Shown here: piece by piece, positions 1-6,012 of the stretch
How the letters are laid out: each line of letters starts with the position of its first letter
Position numbering within the stretch: position 1 is the stretch's first letter
NCBI GenBank assembly: GCA_964632485.1
Contig: CAZWDO010000036.1
Location: forward strand, 1 to 20,160
Source: CAZWDO01 sp964632485 [NCBI: uncultured bacterium]
Lineage (GTDB): Bacteria; JAGOEH01
Length of the DNA stretch: 20,160 bases
Reading direction: 5' to 3'
Position numbers and translations under genes: made by a program
Notes under the pieces: generated by a model
What the model was told of the DNA's origin: nothing
Seen by the model: only the letters and a program-made list of their open reading frames with translations
The model's database searches: none

Positions 1-2768
1 ACTGGCCGCGGTTTCAGTCAGTTCGCCGTTGCGGGCGACCGTTTCGAAGCGGTATGCGGTATTGGGCGTCAGACCGGTCAGCGTCAGGGGCGATGCCCAC
101 TGAGCGGCGGTTTGCCAGACCTCGCCGGGAGCCAGGGCGCCGTTGGGCTGGACAAATTAGCCGCTGTGGGTTTCACGGATGCGGAATTCCGTGGGCGGCG
201 GGTTGCCGTTGGTTTGCAGGCTCACGCTCAAGGAACGCCGCTGAAGATTGCCGAGGAGGGGCGCGCTGGGCGTGTTGGCCAGGGTCCAGAAATCGTCGCG
301 GGCGCCATAGCTGTCCCCCGCGTCGCTGGTAGCATAGGCGCGCAGGCTGTAATGGCCGTTTACGTCCAGTCCGTTGAGATTCCGGGTGAAGGCGCCGACT
401 CCATAATCGCCGGGTCCATCTTCCAACGTAGTGACCAGCGGATCGTTTTTGAGAAGATTCACGTCTCCGGCGTATTCCCAGTAGAGGATGCCGCGATGGG
501 TGGCGTTGGCGCCGGTGACGGCGGTGATTTCGCCATGACCGTCGGCGGCGGTGGCGGTGATGCCGTCGGTGGCGCCGGTGGTGACTTCCGGAAAACCGAT
601 GGTCGTATCCGACGCGACGCCGCTGATCGCTGTTTCCGCGTTCGCGCCGTTACGCGCCTGGACGCGAAAAGAATAGGACGCGCCATTGGCCAGTTCCTGA
701 ACGACCACCGGCGCCCCCCAGGCGCTCAGGGAGCGCCAAACCGCTCCGGCGCCCAACGTGCCGTCGGCCTGGACATATTGGCCGCTCCCGGTTTCTTCGA
801 TCCGGTATTCAGTAGTGGTGGGATTCCCGTCCGCGGCGAAAGCCAGATCGAGGGTAGTCGGAGTCGGGTTATTGACCGTAGGCGTTCCGGGCGCCTGGGC
901 CAGGGTCCAGAAATCGTCGCGGGCGCCATAGGCGACGCCGACGCTGTTGGCAGCATGGGCGCGCGCGCTGTAGCGGCTGTTGACGTTCAGAGCGGCGATA
1001 TTGAACGAAAAAGTCCCCGGCCTAAACTGCCGCCCTCGGACAGATTGATCGTCCCGGGAGCGCCGATGGTTTCGTCGTTGGCGTTGTATGGCCAGTATAG
1101 GATGCCGCGATTGGAGGCGTTTTCCACATAGACCGCGATGATTTGGCCGTTACCGACGGCGCTGGTGGCGCCGATGGCGGAAGTGTAGGGGTTTTCGTCG
1201 CTGTCGTTGTTGGCGATGCTCAAGGTGGCCGAGCGGACGCCGCCGGCCAGGGGCGCGAAGCGGACGGTGAAGGTGGCGCCGCCGTTCCAGGCCGCAACCG
1301 GCGATACCGGTTGCGCGGTCACGACGAAATCGCCGGGATGCGCCCCGCTTACCGCTACCTTGGGCGTTCCGCTCAGGTTAAGGGCGATCGAACCGCTGTT
1401 GGCGATGGTAAAGGTACGTTCCAGCGAGGCGCCCACATCCAGATTGCCGAAATCGGTAAAATCAGCGACCGAAGGCGTATTGTCGCCGTTGCCAATCACT
1501 TGTCCGTTGCCACTGACCGCGATTTCCGCCCGCGCGGGAACCATGCGCGCCAGCGCATGATACACCGTTCCATCGAAATTATCGAATAACCCGGCAAATA
1601 GATATCCACCGTCGCTCTGTTCCGCGAATCGATAACAGTTCGGTGATTCCATATTGTTTTCACCCAATACGATATCCAGGCTGGCATCAGCGTTGACGCG
1701 CACGATATGGTTGGGCGCGCTAACGCCCTTATAGGTATTCAGTCCGCCGATAAAAAGCAGTATTTTATTATCGCCGAGCGCTTTGTGCGAAAAATATTGA
1801 GTCCCTATAGCGTCGGTGTTGAATGTGGCGTCGATGGCCCCGGTCGAGGTCAGCCGGGTGAGGCCTGTGGGACAATTCGCGCCGTTGTATTGCGTATAAG
1901 GACCGCCCACCAGAATTTTGCCGTCCGCGAGAACGGTCAGTCCGTACATGGTACTTTGGATGGATGAGTTGAAACCTGAGCCGCCGGGATTGAACGTATT
2001 GTCGAGCGATCCGTCGCTGTTCAGCCGCGCCAGACCATCGGGACAGTCGGCGCCCTTGTAGTTGGTTATCTGACCCGCGACCAGGTATTTTCCATCCGGC
2101 TGAACCGCGCAATTGAACGCGATCGTTCCCCCAAACCCCGTCGCATCGCCCGGATTGTAGGCACCATCGCGCGTGCCGTCGGAGTTCAAGCGCAGAAAAC
2201 AATCGGGGCAATTTTCTCCGTTGTAATTTTGGAACATGCCACAGACAATGATTTTTTGGTCGGGAAGTTCGATCGCTTTGGTAATTCGTTCGTCAAATCC
2301 GGCGCGATAGACGCCGGGCGAGGTGGCATTGAAATTCTCGTCGCGGGTGCCGTCGCTGTTCAACCGCGCCAGATATGGGGCGCTCACGCCGTTGTATTGT
2401 GTGAAATTGCCTCCTACCAGGATTTTTCCGTCGCTTTGAATTTCGATATCCTGAACGGCGCCGTTAAAACCAGAACCGCCAGCGTTGAAGGTGTTGTCCC
2501 ACGCGCCGTCGCTGTTGAGCCGAATCAGGCGGTCGGGGCAGTCGGCGCCGCCGTAAAGAGAGAAACTGCCGCCAATCAGGATTTTCCCGTCGTTTTGCAG
2601 GGCTATATCCTCTATCTCATCGCTGGTTGTCAATCCGGAGACTCCGCCATTGAACGTTAAATCGACCACATATCCCTGCCCGTGAAGCGGCGCGAAAACC
2701 AGCAGCCATAGCGCGGTCAACAGGGCCGCCGCGGAACTGATCGAGTGGGATTTTTGCGCGGAAAGCAT
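1..2768 (-). pseudogene. Secreted delta-60-repeat / choice-of-anchor-D / FN3-like protein, broken by frameshift and stop; runs off left edge
   Basis: The start at 2768 has an AAGGAG ribosome site 7 nt upstream and a signal peptide (hydrophobic core about residues 13-28). About seven delta-60 propeller units follow (residues ~33-400, with recurring GG-x-F, NSDG and FN motifs), then a choice-of-anchor-D immunoglobulin-like domain (~415-540), then FN3-like modules marked by RGILYW and GARDDFWTLA. The open frame stops at 987, but the same protein resumes in another frame. At about 1028-1035 one G seems to be missing from a G/C run; restoring it joins GGQFRPGTFSFN to the downstream module. At 157-159 a TAA replaces the CAA found at the matching place in the previous module (THSG-stop-FVQPNG versus TGSGQYVQADG), and the frame then stays open to base 1. 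The protein is probably exported and surface-associated. Two independent lesions suggest a pseudogene, though assembly errors are possible. Confidence 0.8.
277..931 (-). repeat. Direct repeat marking a 621-nt (207-aa) tandem module
   Basis: Positions 277-310 and 898-931 are identical over 34 nt (begins GGCCAGGGTCCAG) and encode GARDDFWTLA on the minus strand. The offset of 621 nt is exactly 207 codons, and flanking motifs (RGILYW, TEYRI/TEFRI, SLSAWGAP/TAAQWASP) recur at the same spacing. The C-terminal half of the protein is therefore built from tandem FN3-like modules of about 207 aa. Confidence 0.75.
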
Positions 2769-3029
2769 ATTCTTTCTCCTTGGTTTGTATAGTTGCTCGA
2801 TGCGGGAATGCCATGATGACGCCGGCCATCATCCCATCCCGCCCGGAGTTCGGAGAGCCGCCAGCCCTATCGCGCAGCGGACAGGCGATAACTGAACCCG
2901 TTGCGCACATCAGAGCTAATCGAGGTTGGCGATAATTCCGTTCTGTTGCGAATAAAGATGATGTATAGCCTATAACAGCATGATGGGGATATAGTTCCCG
3001 ACGCGAGACCGCATCGGGAATCAACATTT
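2769..3029 (-). promoter_or_regulatory. Long structured 5' leader of the 2768 gene
   Basis: This is the predicted untranslated leader between the promoter at 3036-3064 and the start codon at 2768. Two strong dyads are visible. The first is 2995-3020: arms TTCCCGA/TCGGGAA around GCG/CGC with a 4-nt loop, at about +10 to +35 of the transcript. The second is 2804-2840: GGGAATG paired with CATCCC, and inside it ATGATG paired with CATCAT, a little upstream of the ribosome site. I do not recognise a known riboswitch class. The minus-strand frame open through here (3027-2617) overlaps the real gene and looks like chance. Bases 3065-3156 are AT-rich and show nothing else. Confidence 0.4.
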
Positions 3030-3035
3030 TAATTT

Positions 3036-3064
3036 AATATAATGCGGGAAAAAGTTTTTGTCAA
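3036..3064 (-). promoter_or_regulatory. Sigma70-type promoter for the 2768 gene
   Basis: On the minus strand TTGACA (3064-3059) is followed by a 17-nt spacer and TATATT (3041-3036). This is a near-consensus housekeeping promoter pointing at the secreted protein gene, with a start point expected near 3029. Confidence 0.65.
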
Positions 3065-3156
3065 GAAGAAAATGATAAGTGAAATGATATAGAAATAATG
3101 CTTATTATGGGCGAATACAGAAAAAAATATTGATCCGATATTAAGTTAGTTATGTA

Positions 3157-3815
3157 TCATGGAATTTGTTGGCGCAATAAAAAAGATGGGTTATTTTTTC
3201 CAGAAAGGTCAAGGGATTCTGAACCACGAAAGTCACGAACATCACGAAAGGAATCCAAAAAAAAAGAAAATAGATTTATCAATAGTTCAATAGGTTTAAC
3301 TGTATCAAAACCAACAGAATGACCAAATACTTCCTGCAAAGTAGATTTCCCTTTCATAGATGTACCGTTTTCGGTATTTGTCAAATGAGACCAAAACGGT
3401 AAATAATTAGCATCATCAATCTCATCTTCTGGGTATACTGCTAGCTTTACAATACCATCAACTATTTATCCGGTCAATATATTCTGATTTTGGAACACCT
3501 TCGTCTTTAATGGGGCAATATAGACAAGACATTCAAGAATATTACCATTGAACTCGATTTTGTAGTATTTTTTTTTATCAAGATTAACCTCATTGTCAAC
3601 CGATATTTCATAGATAAGTCCTAAGATATAATCAATTTTTGAATCAAGGATATTTGCATATCCTCTACTGGATATAATCCATTTATATCCGGATAGTTTA
3701 CCCAGGTAGTGCATATTCCGGTAAAATGCGCCACGGATCCCGATTGAAATGCGCCATCTGAAGCAAAAAAATAGTTCCTCGCTGACAAGATAAAGAGCAA
3801 CACGAAAAAACGCAA
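3157..3815 (-). pseudogene. Broken gene of unknown function
   Basis: Three minus-strand stretches look like one decayed gene. A signal-like N-terminus (MRFFVLLFILSARNYFFA) starts at 3815. Near 3700-3730 the plausible reading moves to another frame (GAFYRNMHYLGKLSGYKW). That frame runs to a TAA at 3466-3468 and then continues in exactly the same phase for 27 codons (IVDGIVKLAVYPEDE...) into a segment ending at 3157. A tract around LGLIYEIS...YYKIEF...LVYIAP faintly recalls AIG2/gamma-glutamylcyclotransferase-like proteins, but this is too weak to name it. The final ~35 codons are derived from the CACGAA repeat and its flank, so the original C-terminus is probably lost. I infer a frameshift plus a nonsense codon. 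Confidence 0.45.
3223..3251. repeat. Short CACGAA 9-mer tandem repeat
   Basis: Three consecutive 9-nt units, CACGAAAGT, CACGAACAT and CACGAAAGG, lie at about 3225-3251. Similar CACGAA arrays are, from general knowledge, scattered through intergenic regions of many environmental bacterial genomes. It overlaps the 3' end of the broken gene and may mark where that gene was interrupted. Confidence 0.55.
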
Positions 3816-3895
3816 GTTTTTTCTTCTTCTTTACTCTTTTCTTCTTCCTTTCCGAATAAATTTCAATAAAGTTTGTGGGTAGTGTAGATAACTCC

Positions 3896-3979
3896 GCCAG
3901 TTTTGGGCTTATGCTGGTGGAAATGCTGACCAGACAAATAAATGGAACAATTCGGAACGAACGGATTAATGGAACAAAT
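3896..3979 (+). pseudogene. Remnant of a HisKA_2-type histidine kinase C-terminus
   Basis: The plus-strand frame beginning at 3896 reads SFGLMLVEMLTRQINGTI and then RNERINGTN. It aligns without gaps to the last ~30 residues of the HATPase domain of both intact kinases here (GFGLMLVAILIQQLYGAI and GFGLILVEMLSKQLGGTF). It keeps the G2-box FGL motif and the final beta strand. No start, ribosome site or upstream kinase sequence remains, and the 3' end of the minus-strand gene at 3996 directly abuts it. I infer the tail of a lost fourth paralogue. Confidence 0.6.
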
Positions 3980-3995
3980 GATGGTAGAACTCAGA

Positions 3996-5309
3996 TCAAT
4001 GGATGTCCGACAAAAACTCGGTTAGAGAGCGGCGGACTTTATTAGTTCCTAGAAAGTAGCCGATGGCGACATCCGGCGACAGGACGCCGGCACTGCGCAG
4101 GTATTCCACAAATAGGCGCAGATGGCGCGGAGTAGGCTGATAGTGGCCGGAATCGGCGTTGATTTCTCTGACTTTGCCCTGAGTAACGTTCATCATGCCC
4201 GCGCACTGGATTTTTTTCCCGGCGCCCAACGAGGAATGGTGCATTTTGAATTCAGCATGTTTCGCCATCCAGATGCAGCCGTTTATATCCCATACGTAGG
4301 CATAGCCCGGAAGTTTGATTTTCAAACTCAGCGGAGCATCAGAAGTGTCCATGACGCCTCCCTGGGGATCGTCCGAATCCAGGCTGTCTGCTTCCCAACA
4401 CATCAGTATTCCGGTCATGGATGGGTAAACGAGCTTCAATTCCTCGATCTCTTGATTATCATCCCCCCGGTACGGAACCGATCCTGAAACAATAACCTTC
4501 TCATCCCCTTCATACTGCCAGCCCCGGTGATATTCCGTCACAATCGGTCGGCCTTCCAGCCACAAGAGAAACGGAATTTCGTCTGGACTTTTTATCCAGC
4601 GGGCGAATTCACAAGAGAAGGCGGACTTTGTTTGCGTTCCTCCTAAATTCCATGAACCCCCGGGGTTTCTGTAAACTCTTTCGAATTCAAAGGCTCGATG
4701 CCAGGGATCGAGTTTTTCCATCACATCTCCCGTGCGCAAGGAGACTATGCCCATGCGTAACGTCCCGCCTCCCGGGTGGGGAATCATGACGATGTCGTTG
4801 ACTTGCGCGCGAGTCGAAAGATAAGTCAGGAAATCATTCTTATTCTTACCCATGGCGTTGCTAATGGCATTGTCCTCTTTTAGAAATTGTTTCAGCTTTC
4901 TCAGATAGGCCGCTTTCCGGTGCGCGCGTCGCGTGATTTTGGCAATCGCATAATCGAGGCTTCTTTTATCTTCCGGTTTGAAATTTAAATCATATTCGTC
5001 ATTGAATCGGCCGCTGAGATACATCTGCCCCGACTGGCTGATCTGAACGAGTAATGCGGCTCGCGACAACAACAAATTCTCATCTTGTTTTGCCAGGGCA
5101 TGGTAAGAGGGAATGATTTGGTTCAGTAACACGATGACATCACTCCTTGACGTGCGGCTTCCCGCTCCGCTGGCGGAACCTGTCGCTCTTCTGAAAAATG
5201 ACGAGATATGATGGGCACGTTGTTCTCTGGCGATGGCGCGGGCGTGTCGGCGCGTCACTTCCGTCCACCATGCAACAGGCGGGATATCCATCCATGGCAT
5301 TTCCTTCAT
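3996..5309 (-). CDS. Predicted effector-like protein with C-terminal SGHYxPT domain
   Basis: The protein has 437 aa; an AGGAG site 6 nt before the ATG at 5309 supports the start. There is no signal peptide or membrane segment. The N-terminal 45 residues are basic and Arg/His-rich, residues ~95-160 are helical, and the rest is a Trp/Gly-rich beta-type region. The C-terminus holds a recognisable block: HHSS (357-360), then SGHYQPTP (387-394) followed by a helix. I recall this HHSS...SGHYxPT pattern at the end of many otherwise dissimilar bacterial proteins suspected to be secreted effectors or toxins; the recollection is unverified. No immunity gene, delivery apparatus or catalytic motif is visible nearby. 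It has its own promoter and a palindrome in the leader, so it is probably monocistronic. Its exact function is unknown. Confidence 0.7.
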   Translation of the reverse strand: MKEMPWMDIPPVAWWTEVTRRHARAIAREQRAHHISSFFRRATGSASGAGSRTSRSDVIVLLNQIIPSYHALAKQDENLLLSRAALLVQISQSGQMYLSGRFNDEYDLNFKPEDKRSLDYAIAKITRRAHRKAAYLRKLKQFLKEDNAISNAMGKNKNDFLTYLSTRAQVNDIVMIPHPGGGTLRMGIVSLRTGDVMEKLDPWHRAFEFERVYRNPGGSWNLGGTQTKSAFSCEFARWIKSPDEIPFLLWLEGRPIVTEYHRGWQYEGDEKVIVSGSVPYRGDDNQEIEELKLVYPSMTGILMCWEADSLDSDDPQGGVMDTSDAPLSLKIKLPGYAYVWDINGCIWMAKHAEFKMHHSSLGAGKKIQCAGMMNVTQGKVREINADSGHYQPTPRHLRLFVEYLRSAGVLSPDVAIGYFLGTNKVRRSLTEFLSDIH

Positions 5310-5350
5310 GAAAAACTCCTTTCAGAAAGATTCGACCCGGTATTTTACAA

Positions 5351-5381
5351 TGAACGATTCTGGTACACCATGAATCGTTCA
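5351..5381. promoter_or_regulatory. 31-bp near-perfect palindrome in leader of the 5309 gene
   Basis: Arms TGAACGATTC (5351-5360) and GAATCGTTCA (5372-5381) pair perfectly. Inside them TGGT (5361-5364) pairs with ACCA (5367-5370), leaving a 2-nt centre and one bulged T. It sits 42-72 nt upstream of the start codon. It could be a repressor operator in DNA or a leader hairpin in RNA; no T-run follows, so a terminator is unlikely. Confidence 0.5.
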
Positions 5382-5427
5382 AAGTTGCGGCAATAGTTTC
5401 GGGTCAATGCGAGCGCCACATATTTAT

Positions 5428-5455
5428 AAAATAATAGGATAATTATGCGAGTCAA
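5428..5455 (-). promoter_or_regulatory. Possible promoter for the 5309 gene
   Basis: On the minus strand TTGACT (5455-5450), a 16-nt spacer and TATTTT (5433-5428) form a moderate sigma70-like match. It is weaker than the other promoters here. The start point would be near 5421, placing the palindrome at roughly +40 to +70. Confidence 0.3.
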
Positions 5456-5491
5456 GTAATTAATTATTTATAAATTTTATTTTGACAATAA

Positions 5492-5520
5492 TTGCCATTC
5501 ATCATTTTTCATGCTATTTT
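5492..5520 (+). promoter_or_regulatory. Possible extended -10 promoter
   Basis: TTGCCA (5492-5497), 17 nt, TATTTT (5515-5520), with TG one base before the -10 box (extended -10). It would transcribe the short ORF at 5545 and the region leading to the sigma54 regulator. Confidence 0.35.
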
Positions 5521-5544
5521 AGCTTTATTTATTATGATAACTAA

Positions 5545-5664
5545 ATGAAAAAACAAATCATCTCAGAACTTTTCAGAATTGTTACGTATATAGAACAATT
5601 TGAAAGTAGTTTACCATGCCTTCGAAGTCAATCCCAATATCAATTATTTGGTAAGGCTATGTGA
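5545..5664 (+). CDS. Possible 39-aa small protein, unknown
   Basis: An ATG at 5545 opens a frame of 39 codons (begins MKKQIISELFRIVTYIEQF) ending in TGA. It follows a plausible promoter by about 18 nt of leader, but there is no clear Shine-Dalgarno sequence. The sequence is amphipathic-helical in look and I recognise nothing in it. It could be a chance frame or part of an untranslated RNA. Confidence 0.2.
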   Translation: MKKQIISELFRIVTYIEQFESSLPCLRSQSQYQLFGKAM

Positions 5665-5926
5665 AGATCAAAGTTTTATTATCGGCCTATGAACATTCAG
5701 TCAACACTTCCAATAGAGGTAATGGCAGAGGAATAAATTTCAATTGCATTTCGGGGACAACTGCCTGCCAACTGAAAATAATGCCAGTTCAATAAGATAT
5801 TTTATTTGTTTTTGAAATACTCTGAAATTTAATTACAAATTTCATAAAACAATCCCCTAAAAAGCTTAATTATACTACTAAATTATAAGATTTTATATCT
5901 TATCTCTACCTAATCGGAAATTAGAC
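5665..5926. other. AT-rich intergenic region
   Basis: No open frame of note and no recognisable gene remnant on either strand. The only structure seen is an AT-rich inverted repeat, GAAATTT (5824-5830) with AAATTTC (5837-5843), lacking a following T-run. Confidence 0.4.
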
Positions 5927-5955
5927 TTGACAATTCTGTAAGATTAAATTATTAT
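5927..5955 (+). promoter_or_regulatory. Sigma70-type promoter of the sigma54-activator gene
   Basis: TTGACA (5927-5932), exactly 17 nt, TATTAT (5950-5955). The expected start near 5962 gives a 50-nt leader to the ATG at 6013. The regulator therefore appears to be made constitutively by the housekeeping polymerase and controlled at protein level. Confidence 0.65.
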
Positions 5956-6012
5956 TAATGATTAAACGATGTAAACCGAAAAACAGGCGCATAACTTTAG
6001 GGAGGTTCAGCC

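Noticed and set aside
112-1131. A 339-codon plus-strand open frame opposite the secreted protein gene
   Set aside because: It is the antisense shadow of GC-rich repetitive modules; the minus strand gives coherent propeller and FN3-like motifs, while this frame gives low-complexity Gly/Ala/Val sequence.
2617-3027. A 136-codon minus-strand frame over the leader of the 2768 gene
   Set aside because: It overlaps the real signal-peptide start in another frame, has no ribosome site, and shows no recognisable motif.
3223-3251. CRISPR-like array
   Set aside because: Units are only 9 nt with no spacers, no leader and no Cas gene; likewise the 12-nt repeats at 7390-7437 are coding minisatellite units.
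3466-3714. Gamma-glutamylcyclotransferase (AIG2-like) call
   Set aside because: The LYEIS and LVYIAP strands are suggestive, but the catalytic Glu and the N-terminal YGSN-type motif cannot be identified, and the upstream part looks like a signal peptide.
5310-6012. Sigma54 (-24/-12) promoter targets for the CARF-like regulator
   Set aside because: Candidate GG...GC pairs here and in the other intergenic regions all fail the 10-nt spacing or lack the GC element; none was good enough to list.
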